Of a DNA stretch of 64,000 bases, positions 1-11,592 are shown in pieces (within the stretch, counting starts at the first letter, position 1; each line of letters opens with the position of its first letter). The stretch comes from Sipunculus nudus (taxonomy: Eukaryota; Annelida; Sipuncula; Golfingiida; Sipunculidae): contig CM049309.1 of NCBI GenBank assembly GCA_026874595.1, forward strand, positions 40,503,079 to 40,567,078, in the 5' to 3' direction. A program made the translations under genes and the position numbers. The notes beneath the pieces were generated by a model, which was not told the origin of the DNA, ran no database searches, and saw nothing but the letters and a program-made list of their open reading frames with translations.

Positions 1-48
1 GGAAAATGTTTCACAAATTTGTAATAGTTGTTTTTGTCCTAGAATCAG

Positions 49-116
49 TCACGTGGCGGATCGCACTTGGCTGAGCGACCATATGCAGTCCTCTAAACTG
101 TGTTGGAAGATGTCTC
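49..116 (-). CDS. possible terminal coding exon of the lectin/CUB gene
   Basis: Read on the minus strand, a pyrimidine-rich stretch ending in AATAG at 117 is followed by 22 open codons and a TGA at 49-51. Its phase fits the phase-1 donor at 1411, adding a short tail to the CUB domain. No family similarity is visible in the tail. The splice site is the only support, so this is a weak proposal; the true next exon may lie left of the window. Confidence 0.2.
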
Positions 117-340
117 CTATTTCCAATAAAGAAACAATCTTGTACTTGCGGGCCAGGGTTTGAATGGTTCTGTTATTAATGACTTTTTGTTATCCAGACC
201 ATATTAGATTGTCACATACAAATATGGGGTAAAGCTAAGGCTCATTTGTAACCACATATGTATTTTATAAGAAGGCTATTCATTATGATTATCAATAACA
301 TATATGACTTTCTCCCTTGTTGGAGTGTATGAATAGCATG

Positions 341-687
341 TATACTCCATTCCACTACCAATGTTCCCTTAGTTTATATAAAAAATTTTTATCAAATGCA
401 CCGAAGCATATTTGAAGGTGACACGTTTGTTACTTCACACACATATATCTCTCTACATTACATGGATAAACAATTATGGCAACTTGAAACGCCTCTTTCT
501 ATACGGGTGAACACTAAAGTAAATATATTTATTTTATGCTTATATATGTCATTGTAGCTCGTCACATTATTTCCATTCATAAAAGCTCAAGGGTATTGGT
601 ATATCATATAAAGTTGAAAGAAACATTTAGGTGGACTTCGGTGTTGGAAGAGATTACAGGTGTACAGGGGTAGTGGAATGGAGTATA
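341..687. repeat. MITE-like element with 19-bp perfect inverted ends
   Basis: The 19 bases from 341 (TATACTCCATTCCACTACC) recur as their exact reverse complement at 669-687. The 347-bp span has no ORF, which fits a small non-autonomous DNA transposon. The family is not recognised and no target duplication is certain. Confidence 0.5.
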
Positions 688-1122
688 ATTTCAGGTTAGG
701 CATTCCCGGGGTTCATTCTCGGGCTTGGGCGATTTTGTAGAAAGGACTAGAAATAAATTTATTGTTTTCGCCGTCTTCTAGAAGGTTCAAAGACCTGGAT
801 GCAGGTAGATCAGCTACATATATTCAGTTAAGTATATATTCCTTTATATTCTGATGATATTATAATTGTGTATACTCTGTTACGCAATGAATTGTAAACA
901 GTATACTTTTGATTTTAATTTGATCAGTGTATATTCTGTAAATAGTAAATTAAGAACAAAAGCTTTGTACAGTTATATTTGCCTTGTGGCTCATTTTCCA
1001 TAAATTTATCTATTTCTGTTTGAGCCTGCACTGCAGTATTATTATAACAGTATATTCCTTGCTTCAGATCACTTGTCTAAATATTACCAGAGAACGACCA
1101 GACGTCGTGATATTTTAATTCT

Positions 1123-1123
<1 letters not shown>

Positions 1124-1196
<73 letters not shown>
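1124..1196. repeat. AT dinucleotide microsatellite
   Basis: Uninterrupted alternating T and A over about 72 bases. Confidence 0.95.
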
Positions 1197-1199
<3 letters not shown>

Positions 1200-1410
1200 T
1201 TTCCGATCTTTGTTAATATTTTGACATTATTTATCGTTTCATTTACGGTTTATAACTCTTTCAGAACCTTACTCTAGCAGATGATACGATATATATAGTT
1301 TGCTGAAATTCACTCAATTGATAAGGCGATTCATTTTAATAATAAGTAATTACGATATAACCGTATCATAGAGTATAATGTATAGGAGCAGTTCGATAAT
1401 GTGTTCCTAC

Positions 1411-1968
1411 CTGAGTAAAGCGCCAGGAATCCTTCATAAAACCTCTTTTCTTGGTGGTAAGTGATCGAGGAGGTCGTATTTATCGTTCTCTCTATTGGTA
1501 GTTCAGTATTACTGTCACATAGTATTGTGTTGTCGATCCTGACTTCGTAAAAGCAGTCAAGTATGGTCAACTTTACTGCCATCCTTTCTTGAAGCATGAA
1601 CTTAAATCGACAATCCGTTTCTCTGTTTGCTGCGGGATAGTTTTCACTAGCGACAACACCATAACCCCACTGCTCGACAGTGTTTATTCGAGATAAACAT
1701 CCCGTGTACACGTCAGCTGTTCGTATGCAGTTCAAGGTTACATCCACCGTACACACAATATGACTTTTAGAACGACATTGTTCACTATTCTTGAGCAGGC
1801 AGTATCTTTTAAACTTGCATAACCTATTGATGACTCCAATACCAATATCTTGACATGGATGATTCTCTTTGTGACCTATGTCATACTTCACTGCTGTGAC
1901 GACAGCCACGCTCCCTTCGGGGCATGAGACATGTTCTTCTCTGTTGCCGATCAGTTTCACTTTTAAAG
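1411..1968 (-). CDS. exon 2: lectin-like module plus CUB domain
   Basis: The acceptor CCAATAG lies just above 1968 and the donor CAG/GTAGGA just below 1411. The exon is 558 bases, phase 1 at both ends, so the module can be skipped or duplicated without a frameshift. A second in-frame acceptor (AAAAG) nine bases further on would drop three residues. Confidence 0.8.
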
Positions 1969-2870
1969 CTATTGGAAAGAGATTAGTTAAAAATCATGTT
2001 GCAATTAACCTTAAATACTGTTTCTCTTTCGTAATGTTATAATAATTTTTTTTTTATTTGCAAAATTGTGTTCACATATATAAGTAAACTTGATAGCTTG
2101 CAGTATTTCAGACAAGTATTTATGCATTTTATACCTTTCTAAGCGTATTTTATTTAACATTACTGATTTTAAGAAAATAATTACACAATTAAATGTTTGT
2201 TTTTATAGGTTCTGTTTTTATGTAAATATATCATAAGATTTGAATATGATGATGTAAGGTTTTTTTTTTTATTTTTTCCGTGTAACCGGTACCCATTTGG
2301 TTTATCCTGCAGAAGCGATTCCTGTTGTTTAACGGTTCTCAGTATTCCAGGAACGTCAGATCTTACTGGCAATGCGTGGGCCGACCTTTAAGCTACTAAA
2401 CTAACTTTGTTTTGTGCACTGATGATATTATTATACCCACACACATATCTATGAAGAATCATACATATATCCCGTATATCCCGATACCAAACTAAAAGTA
2501 AATGCTACTCTGTTGATACATTTTTCTGCTATCACCAGATAGTATACACGGCAGATGCTTTCATCAACATTTCAAAATAATGAGTTGGTAACTGTTTATA
2601 GCCAAGTATATAGCCCAAGAGAACAATTACCCTTGTAAATATATAGTTAAAGCTCGATTTAACTCAATAACTCTGCAGTACATAGTACTTTGCTATCTTC
2701 GCCTTAATGGAAAATTTTCAACAAATGAACCACAAAATATTTGTTATGTAACGCTATTATCAAATAAAATCCCCAAGATTACACTTACGTTTCTGCACTT
2801 GTTGCTGAGTATTTTGGACAATCAACAAACAGATCACCAAAACCTGAATAAATCCCTCACTCGACGCCAT
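1411..2870 (-). CDS. secreted SUEL-lectin-like / CUB domain protein, 5' part of gene
   Basis: Two exons are clear (2789-2870 and 1411-1968), joined in phase 1. Exon 1 starts with ATG and encodes 27 residues (MASSEGFIQVLVICLLIVQN and on), a good signal peptide. Exon 2 first encodes a cysteine-rich module beginning VSCPEGSVAVVTAVKYD with cysteine spacing like SUEL/rhamnose-binding lectins, though the canonical YGR is absent. A CUB-like domain follows: GCLSRI, then SENYP, a Cys-Arg-Phe, LTILDC and a closing GFLALYS. Proteins of this type are secreted and bind glycans in invertebrate mucus, eggs or haemolymph; a role in recognition here is inference. A TATA box lies 78 bases upstream of the ATG. 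The exon after the CUB domain is uncertain. The lectin assignment is less sure than the CUB one. Confidence 0.8.
1969..2788 (-). other. intron 1 of the lectin/CUB gene
   Basis: AT-rich 820-bp intron with donor GTAAGT. It contains a short plus-strand reading frame at about 2287-2390, described under findings. Confidence 0.75.
2789..2870 (-). CDS. exon 1: signal peptide
   Basis: The ATG is at 2868-2870 and 27 codons plus one base precede a consensus GTAAGT donor at 2783-2788. The peptide has a hydrophobic core, FIQVLVICLLIV, followed by a polar QNTQQQVQ region, as in secreted proteins. Confidence 0.85.
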
Positions 2871-2947
2871 TACTGGCACCGAATGAAGCACCGTCGTGTC
2901 AAGCCTGGCCCTCGTTAAACAAAAAGCTTACTTCATATGTTTCCGGG

Positions 2948-2953
2948 TTTATA
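2948..2953 (-). promoter_or_regulatory. TATA box of the lectin/CUB gene
   Basis: TATAAA on the minus strand, 78 bases upstream of the ATG, would place transcription start near 2920 and give a leader of roughly 50 bases. Confidence 0.5.
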
Positions 2954-2959
2954 TTTTTA

Positions 2960-3599
2960 CTATTAATTATTACTGCTGAAGGGAAAATAACCACGCTCTT
3001 TGAGTGAGTTGCCTTCTCTGTCGCAAGATGGCGCTGCTCTACCCACCACGAACAATGAACTCGAAACTTGTATTATGTTCATGGGGCGCAGAAGGTGCAT
3101 TTTGCCAAAAAAAAACTTAGTAACTCATGGGCAAAACAAAATAATAAAATATTCAAATGGAAAATAAAATTGGGGGTCGTGTTCATTAGTTGTTGCCAGG
3201 ATACCGTTAAGGCATGGAATAGTAACAGAATCATAGAAACAATGATTCTTTGACTTCACATTTTACATAGTTTGTGGAAAATATATAATATATATAATAT
3301 ATATAACAAATATAATATATAATATATATAATCAGAGTTTTCAATAAACGGTCATCACAGGAAAACATATATATGTACTACTGTATATAATAGGTCTTAA
3401 ACTTGCGTTCTCCAACCAGCAGTAGTTTGCATGTGGTCTGCTTGCATTTTGACCAGACGTATTTCTGTTCTAATCTTGGATTAAACTAGAATACGGGTAG
3501 TTGACAAGCGACTACGTGTATCCGCCTAAATCAGAGTGGAACGGGTGAGGTGAGGCATGGATTGAGTGGCAAGGGGAAATAGAGTGAAGTGTTGCATAT
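2960..3599. other. spacer
   Basis: AT-rich DNA with a degenerate (TATATAA) run at about 3280-3335. No gene recognised. Confidence 0.6.
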
Positions 3600-4650
3600 T
3601 AGCATGGATGTCTGCAGCCAAATTGTGTATGTAGGTTGCGCCACCTACCACAAAATCCAGAAAGCCGTCCAAGTTGTATACATATGCAAAATTTGAGGCA
3701 GATAAGTCAAACCACTACATGTTTATGAGTGATTTTAGCCTGTGGCAGACAAACAGATGGACGCTGTGCAAAAATGGTTGAAGGTGGCGCCACCAGTTTG
3801 CGTATGATAAAGAGCTATGTGAGAACTATACACATGCAAAACATGGCCCAATCGGTCAAACGGTTCCCAAGATATGAGCTTGGATGTCTGCTGCATAAAC
3901 TAGAATGCAGGTGGCGCCACCTGTCATAAAATCAAGAGAGCTGTCGGGGATGTATAAACCTACAAAATTTTAGGCAGATATGTCAAACCACTGCCGAGAT
4001 ATGAGTGATTTTATCCCATGGCAGACAAACAGATGTGAGTTATGCAAAAATGGCTGCAGGTGGCGCCACCAGTTTTGCGTATGATAAAGAGCTATGTGAG
4101 ATCTATACACATGCAAATTTTTAGCCCAATCGGTCAAACGGTTTCCAAGATATGAGCTTGGATGTCTGCAGCGTAAACGTGAATGTAGGTGGCGCCACCT
4201 GTCATAAAATCAGAAAAGCTATCCAGGATGTATACGCATGCCGAATTTCAGGTGAATTAATCAAATCACTGCAGAGATATGAGTGATTTTAACCCAAGGC
4301 AGACGAACAGATGGACACTGTGCAAACATGGTTGCAGGTGGCGCCACCATTTTTTGTGTATGTTATAAAGCTCTCTAAGGGCTACATTTGTGCAAAAACA
4401 TTTTCCTGATCCGTCAAACGGTTCCCGAGATATGTGGGTTTATGTGTGGAAACAGACGCACAAACGGACGCAGAGCGCAGAGGAAAGGTCAGAGGTCAAA
4501 ACAAAATCGGGGCGCAGCAGTTCACATGTGACCCGAACATAATCCTGGGTTTCGTAAAATTCCGCCCAGCGGTTACGGAGGAGTTTTCCGGACACCTACG
4601 CGGCGGCGGCGGCGGCGGCGGTGGGCTGAAAACATAGTATCCGCAAAACT
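3600..4650. repeat. tandem array of about 277-bp dimeric units with a 12-bp palindrome
   Basis: GGTGGCGCCACC occurs at 3783, 3910, 4059, 4188 and 4337, with a one-mismatch copy at 3634. Spacing alternates 149, 127, 149, 129, 149, so the unit is a dimer of about 277 bp with two unequal half-units. Flanking text also recurs, including the phrases AGATATGAG, GGCAGAC and TGTCTGC. The array ends at a GCG trinucleotide run (about 4600-4622). No ORF is conserved across units. Confidence 0.85.
4600..4622. repeat. GCG trinucleotide run
   Basis: CGG repeated about seven times at the end of the palindromic array. The glycine and proline runs it encodes on either strand are not credible proteins. Confidence 0.9.
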
Positions 4651-7235
4651 CTGTTTTGGCGGATACAATTAACGTCCTCACCCTATTCGTATCCTATCTT
4701 AGTGGTAATGTACCCCTCTCATGGTGTCATAACTAGCCATAATACAGTAGGAAAGGGTAACATGTGTCATGAAATAAGTTTTCTTGTAGTTTAGTATCGT
4801 TTACCCTCTATGAATAGTTTATCGCAAGTCTAGTCTATTTTCTTCCCATTTAGAGCCAGAATGATAAATTTATTTTTTTTTTCTTCTTTTTTTTCTGAAT
4901 AATATTATAGTTAAGGGAATATAAATGATGTAAACACTATGAGACCGGCCATCGGTTATCGACCGAGCAAAGTTGGTTTTGAATAAATTACGATAGAGTA
5001 CCACAACAAAATGCACTATGCAGCAATAGAATGTTAACTAGGAGTTTCTGGACTATTATCCGACAAAAAATTAAAGAAAGAAGTGTTTATGAAATCACCC
5101 AGCATAGAAACTTAAATCTAGGTAATACAGATAACATAATCTATCGTGTCGTTTGAATTCCGCGATGTTATAATGAAGACAGTGACACAAAACAATGAAA
5201 ATGAATGTTTAGATGAACATTTTTATTGGAGTTAAAATAAAAACACCTGTGCACCGACATGTCGCTGGGTTTGTATGTTCGCCATTCAAGTCTCAACGGG
5301 GTTGACCTTGCATGCCTGTGGCGCCCCGGTTAGCCCAGGTTCATAAGAATAAAAAATCATGGCTGTTTCAAAGTCTATACGCACAGAATAAGACCACTGA
5401 CAAAACCAGTTTATTAATCTGAGCATTATAAGCAAACGGCAAATAAAAAATTAAATAGTATTATAAACTTATAAACTAGTTTATGCATTATATTCTTCAT
5501 ACCATAATGTCTTCTCACAGTGACCTCTAAACTGCTAGATGTAACCCTTAAGAAACCACAGAAAGTGACCTTTAACGGCATACATGTGTTTCACTGTGCA
5601 TGACGCAGAACTGAAGAACTGGACACCCCTACCCCCCTCCCCAATTTGGGTATCCAATGAATAATAACATGACTGAATACCATAGTAATGTGTATGTTTA
5701 TAAATGTGTATATACACTCATCCTATAGTTTCATGACCACATACTACTTGTGGCAGAGTGCATCATTGTAGGCCTAATTACCACATACAGACGTTTAAGC
5801 AGGATTTTTTTTTTCAAATTATGCAGTGTACATATATATCATTATATCATTATGTATTTGCTTGTAGATAATAATTATGTCAATTAATATGTTTGTCAGT
5901 AGTGACTATACTTTTGTTTAGTGGTATCATAACAGTCCATTCCTTCTTATATATAGTAATATGCAGTAAAGAATTATTAAATCAAGTTTATCCTGTACTC
6001 ATTATAATTTAAAAGTGTTTCCGTCTTAAGAGAGAAACTTGGGCGAATTCGACATGATGTTCTTTAATATTTATTTGTATCACGTATCTGTAATGTATGA
6101 ATAAGTTAACTGCCCTGTACTTTAAACGTGATTATCATCAATAGTTTATTGATTTTCTATTTCAAAGTGGGACTACCCTGGGGTATGTGTACATGTAACT
6201 AATCTATTTAATACTGTTATGTCATGTGCTTCTTATTTAACTTAAATAAAACACACTAGGATTTTGCCAATTGTAACCAGACAGGAAATAAATGAATCCT
6301 CAACCATTGTACGCTCCCGAGGCAGCGGAAATCTTGCGCTTCTACGGAAGCCACTGATTTTCCCGCTGCCTGGTTTGACCGTTTATGATACATTTGGACA
6401 CCAGGTGTTTGGTCGTTATCTGGCAGCCAACCAATTGCCAGTTAACAAACACTCGACAGGCATCATGGCTCCGCTCATAGCTGCGCTTCAAGTGCAATCA
6501 AGTGCTTACTCGAGTTAGTAAAAAATAGTCCAATTTTGATTGCTCCCTCTACGTTCTCCCATCATCGACCGATTCGATTATGACATTACGACTATGTTAG
6601 CGAAGCCATGTATCCGTTTCCCAGCAAAACGGAAACCAGCCAGCGAGGTGTGCACGGAGCCAACGTTGTTACATTTCGTTTGTATTACAGCACACCGGCC
6701 GGGCAATCATTAGGCCCACGGACCAGTGCAAACCACGTATCGGGCCATTCTCTCTGAGTCTGTGCCACAGACTGTGGCCTGTGACCGGTTGCCGGGGCGA
6801 TGAGCTATCACTAAAAAATAAATGTAACAACAGTTGCTTGGTAAACCTCTTGCTGGCAACACAGCCTGTTTATTATGTACATTCCATGTCGCATCAGTTG
6901 TGTCGCATATCGGTCATTGTTTACACGCAGTCAAGTGGACCACAATCATTTATGAAAAAAGTTTGTGGTCTAGCTCGTACAAAATGGCCTCTTCAACCCC
7001 TAAAAAAACTTTGCCAACAGCATTTATATTTTCTATTTATTAATCATGAGACCATATTAGCCAATTATAGAGGTCGTGTCTTCCAGCACAGTGTATCATC
7101 TGATTGGACCAAAATACAGTGCTCCCCTCTGGTGTAGCGATTCAGCATACGAGGTCAAAACAAACAGCGCTTACGATATAGGTAGTAGGCCTATGGGTAA
7201 AGCGCTGTGTAAAGAGTGTACAACCAATGATTAAA

Positions 7236-7238
<3 letters not shown>
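4651..7238. other. spacer with no gene recognised
   Basis: The 6290-7140 part is richer in C, G and CpG and carries short open frames, including one of about 84 codons ending at 6518 and one of 118 codons at 6781-7137. None has a family signature, conserved domain or convincing splice sites. Confidence 0.5.

Positions 7239-7281
<43 letters not shown>
7239..7281. repeat. CT dinucleotide microsatellite
   Basis: Uninterrupted CT over about 43 bases, 26 bases before an AT run. Confidence 0.95.
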
Positions 7282-7285
<4 letters not shown>

Positions 7286-7303
7286 TAAAGGAACCATACC
7301 TCT

Positions 7304-7306
<3 letters not shown>

Positions 7307-7357
<51 letters not shown>
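7307..7357. repeat. AT dinucleotide microsatellite
   Basis: Uninterrupted AT over about 50 bases. Confidence 0.95.
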
Positions 7358-7359
<2 letters not shown>

Positions 7360-7429
7360 TAGTAGTATTAGTGGTACCCGGCAGTAAGGAGGTAGGACTA
7401 CTAAAATTATCCACGTCTGCCTTTCCGTC

Positions 7430-7575
7430 CGTTCTTCTGGCCGCCCCATTCTTTTACAAAATATCTCTTAAACCCCTGCTGCTTTCATCACCAAATTTTA
7501 CATACATACTCAGCCCATGATTGACATGTGATTATAACCTGCTGGTGGCGCCACCTCAATAGAATGGAGAAAGCA
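7430..7575. repeat. solitary relative of the palindromic array
   Basis: GGTGGCGCCACC recurs at 7544-7555, preceded by text resembling the 3.6-4.6 kb array (AATATCTCTTAAACC, then CAAATTTTACATACATA). It looks like a single diverged half-unit. Confidence 0.55.
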
Positions 7576-9342
7576 GTTAAGGACGGTCTCACACACACAG
7601 TTTCACCGCGAGGGAAATAATGTAAAAACACCTGTTACCATTTATATTAATCTAAATAACTGGTAACAAATTGCTGTTGCAATACTTGATAAATGCTAAG
7701 AGTGGCAACGTAATGAAGGGGCACCCTGCAGGAAGGAAAGTTTTAAGAGAAGTGCAAAAAGAGTCATAATAGCACTTAAAAGTAGAGCAATGCTTTTTAT
7801 TTTAATGTTGCGTTAAAGACATGTGTCATGTGTACGAAATCGGCAGTTGTCCCAGATGGGAGCACTGCGTGGCCGAGGTAAAAACTGCGCTGTTACTCTA
7901 CCAGCCCCCTGCATCACTCAGACGTATGGTAAAGTGAGAGGTCTGTATGATGACAGGACGACTAAACACTCATTACCCAGAGGCCTGATTCATTTCCTAC
8001 CAGTTCTTCGGTTGCTTTTGCCGTAGACCGCCGCCAGGGGAGCCACGCATATTGGTGCCATGTCAAGCATGGTCCTCTATGCGATAATTTCGCTATAACA
8101 CCAGGGAATGCACTGCTTTAATTTTTCGAAACATTTACCCTGTGCTTGGTTAGTACTGGGCCAACTGTTTCGACCAGTTAGAGCTGGGTGTAGCCCAAAG
8201 TTTAAAGCTTTACCAATACTCCCCCAGGCATCTTCGACAAACGTTCGACAGATGTTCCAGGAACAGACAAACTTTCAACGAAAGCTGTTGACACAGATAT
8301 TTATCGTTTGAGTAACCCCTGCTACAGAATGGACTCCACCATCCCGTCCCCAGAAGCCCTAGATTTGAACCCAATAAGACACTGTCGCACCTGTAACCAC
8401 CCGAAAATTATGAAAGAAGTATTATAATGCACAATCGGATGCATCGTAGATGTTGAAATTCCATTAAAAATGACTTATGCTACAACGGGACCTGGTATTT
8501 GGATATTTACGTCAAGGATTGGTGGATCAAAATGTATATGTGACGTTATATACAATAAAACTACCATACCAAGTGTTCCGCGCTAGCGGGATGGTCATTT
8601 TACCTGTAACAAATTGTAATACGACCGGCCGAGATGGTAATACGGCCGGTTGAGATCAACAGAACTTATTCGTCGTAACTGCAGGTTGGCGGTGATTCAG
8701 GGTGGTCGTCAGGCGAGGGTTTACTGTACATGACATTGAAGGTCACACCAAGGCACAGCGGGGAATACCTAACATATATGCCCGCCACATAGCTAGAGCT
8801 ACCTAAACCAATCCATCACGCCCCAGGAATCATGTGTACATTTATTGATCACTGACTTAAGCACACAACGGCATGCACGAGGCGGGACATTGAAGGTTAC
8901 TGTTTTATATCTGTTGATATCAGTAGGTCAAGTATTGCGTACATAACGAAAAAGCTGACGTATTTTAATTGTGTTCTCCGTTAAATCATTACTAACAATA
9001 ATAAGACGTTCTTAAATATCATCATAAACGCACATAAAAAATTGATAAAGTAAATTGTACTGAAATGCCAGATACTTTAATATATAAATAACTGTATTGT
9101 TGTATATGATACATGACAGAAATCACTTGTATAAAATTCACTAATATACACTGTTAGAGATCAATCATGGCCGATGATGTAATTAATCTTCTGCATGTGA
9201 TAGTGTCAGCTATACCGTCTGTTGTAGAGCCGGGGTTGCCGTCAGATTAGATTAAAAGCCACCGCCGTCAGTGCGTCACCAGTAGATCGGGCCGTATTAA
9301 TTAACATTAAGCAAGAACGGTTTGCAATAACACTCAACCAGA

Positions 9343-9403
<61 letters not shown>

Positions 9404-10222
9404 CTGGGCAATGTTAGTTTCACGGCGATGGAGGCCAGGCATTTATACGATATAAATCAACACTGTAATGTGCTAATTATAATTTTGAGAACGAAATATA
9501 TGCGCGATTTCATCAGGATCGAATGAAAGAAAATTGGATTAAAATCAATAAAAATACCATACAGTGAATCATTAGATTGGAAACAATAAAATTGTGTGGC
9601 AGCAAATTCATGCATGATTTCTTGGTTTATCTGGACACCTTTTGGAAGCAATACATCGTTATTCAAGAGCTTGATCCGTATATGCCTGTATTAGTTACGA
9701 CGAATATTTCAGTCCCGACAGCATTTCAGTCAATAAACTTTTATATAAAATACAAAATTATTCCAAAATGACACTTAATTTTGCGACACTTTATCATGTT
9801 ATTGTTTACATTTCCGGAGAATAAAAGGTATTCTCATGATTTTTTTTAGTAGTAGGGATATAAGAACATTAGTTTTTTTTTATGAAACCTTAACATTTCA
9901 CTTGAGCTTAATTTATTTCTATCTGAAAACCACGGAAATCACACCTACCCACGAAGTACTCATTAAGGCATATTCACAAAGCTTACGCATATGAATTTAT
10001 GAATCTGCAGTACTACTAAAACCTTGAAACATTAACCAAATACATTTTTACTGTCCGTATACACATGACAGCTATACCTGGTAAAAGGCACAGTATGCAT
10101 TGTTGACTGGATAACATAAAAATCATTTTGCTCGAATCAATAGAGTTCCAAACATTTCATTCTCTGATCATTATAAAGTGCCCGAAAAGGAACGCTTCAA
10201 TATCACACCCTGCCAGCACATC
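7576..10222. other. spacer
   Basis: No gene recognised. It holds an AT microsatellite (9349-9400) and a small duplication around two CGGCCG-containing blocks at about 8619-8655. Confidence 0.55.
9349..9400. repeat. AT dinucleotide microsatellite
   Basis: Uninterrupted alternating A and T over about 50 bases. Confidence 0.95.
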
Positions 10223-10228
10223 TTTATT
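10223..10228 (-). terminator. candidate poly(A) signal
   Basis: AATAAA on the minus strand, 288 bases below the stop codon of the 358-codon ORF. Placement is reasonable, but AATAAA is common in DNA this AT-rich. Confidence 0.4.
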
Positions 10229-10515
10229 TACAATCAAACTGATACGACCTTAAATAAAGTAAAACACAACTTTACTATATATCTCAAATACCCTATACCT
10301 TGTAAAGCTTAAAGTTTTCTTGCCTATAAAATGCATAAAATTGTCTATAAATATCTTTCATATTCACACCATTTAAATAAACCAATTCATTATATGCATG
10401 CAGCCAATATTACGAACTAATGAGTATATCAATTCCTAGCGTCACAAAGCACTATCCTGGTAGTCAGAACCAGGAAGTTAAAAAGAATCAAAGTAAAACC
10501 ACCGGCATGAACGTG

Positions 10516-11592
10516 TTACGTCTCTATCGCTATTCTTGCGGGTTTTGACATTTGACGTCGGGGCATCCGCGGGGATAACATTGATGACGTCACCGAGGAA
10601 GAGTCCAAGGCACGATGGACGGGGTTCCTTGGATTTAGACTTGCCAGGCCCCCATCTATTTGACTAATACTACGGCCCATTTGCGGCTTAGCCTCACCCC
10701 TAACTAGTCCACTCTGTGGCCGTTCCAGTCCTTTGCTGTCAAGTCCATGGCCCGGAGGTTCCGACACAGACTTAGTCAAGCGTCGTCCGGTGCTGCTGAC
10801 GTCACTGTATGTTCTTGGTCGGGGTGAACCGACAAGATTAGCGGCTTGGTTTAGAGCACCACGCTCTACGACTGACCTTCTTGCAGGGTGCTTAGTAGGG
10901 AATACTTTGTTGTAGATATTCTGGGCTTCTTTGCTCCTAAAACCCCATTTTGACGAACCGGAATTATTTGCTTTGTTAGACGCTGATTCCGATGACAAAT
11001 CTTGCGTCACTTCCTCCTCACGTGACTGCATCCTCGTCATGGTAGATGTAAACAATTCTGAGCCCCTTGGCAGATCTGGCCTCTCTACCTCTTCTGCACT
11101 CTGAGGAATAGTAGCACGAACAACAAAAGGGTCCTCTCCATCTAAATCAATTAAATTTGGCAACGACCCTGAAAGGTGTTTCGTGTCATCTAAACTACTT
11201 ACATTGGGGGCAGTGACTTCACTCATGCGGACAGGTCTCTCCCCCATCTTTCGTCTCGGCGTTCCCTGTATTTTGTCAACAGGACTTAACACCATTTTCA
11301 GCAAGGATGGAGAACCTGGAGAGAGCGCACCGCAGGCCTCCACCAGCCGTTCGTTGCTGGTAGCGTCTATGGTCAGTCCTGGTGGACGAGCGGTCACCAC
11401 ACCAGTCCTGCGTCGTCTGCTGGTCCCCGGGGAACCGGACGGTACGCTTTTGTTAGGGCTGAGTTTCCTTGGCTGACCCATGCGAGCACTCTGCGGTCTG
11501 TTGCTGTTGTCAACTTGCTTTTCGGCTTCTCCGCCAAATTCCTGCTGCTCTGCGTCTACCTCTTCTGAATCAAATGTCTGCTGCCAGCTCAT
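10516..11592 (-). CDS. disordered Ser/Pro/Arg-rich protein with clathrin-box-like and DPF motifs, 358 aa
   Basis: This is the longest ORF in the window. It is intronless, and its base composition is much richer in G, C and CpG than the flanks. I do not recognise the family. The protein has no signal peptide, membrane segment or folded domain that I can see. It is rich in Ser, Pro and Arg with many SP/TP sites (such as LSPNKSVPSGSP at about 44-55 and LSPGSPS at 90-96), typical of a phosphorylated scaffold. Residues 147-156 read LIDLDGEDPF: LIDLD fits the clathrin-box pattern and DPF fits AP-2 ear binding, so an endocytic role is possible but inferred. The first Met is supported by an in-frame TGA 30 codons upstream. 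A block at about 171-191 resembles one in the 252-aa protein at 21 kb. A 5' untranslated exon further upstream is possible. Confidence 0.8.
   Translation of the reverse strand: MSWQQTFDSEEVDAEQQEFGGEAEKQVDNSNRPQSARMGQPRKLSPNKSVPSGSPGTSRRRRTGVVTARPPGLTIDATSNERLVEACGALSPGSPSLLKMVLSPVDKIQGTPRRKMGERPVRMSEVTAPNVSSLDDTKHLSGSLPNLIDLDGEDPFVVRATIPQSAEEVERPDLPRGSELFTSTMTRMQSREEEVTQDLSSESASNKANNSGSSKWGFRSKEAQNIYNKVFPTKHPARRSVVERGALNQAANLVGSPRPRTYSDVSSTGRRLTKSVSEPPGHGLDSKGLERPQSGLVRGEAKPQMGRSISQIDGGLASLNPRNPVHRALDSSSVTSSMLSPRMPRRQMSKPARIAIET

Larger units (their letters stand above)
117..1410. other. non-coding spacer or lectin-gene intron
   Basis: AT-rich DNA with no recognisable exon. It holds an inverted-repeat element (341-687) and a long AT microsatellite (about 1124-1196). 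If the terminal exon at 49-116 is real, this stretch is the last intron. Confidence 0.5.

Noticed and set aside
4434-4681. Gly-rich and Pro-rich ORFs on both strands
   Set aside because: Both arise from the GCG run at the end of the palindromic array.
6781-7137. 118-codon plus-strand ORF
   Set aside because: No recognisable domain, biased start or splice context; an overlapping frame is equally open.
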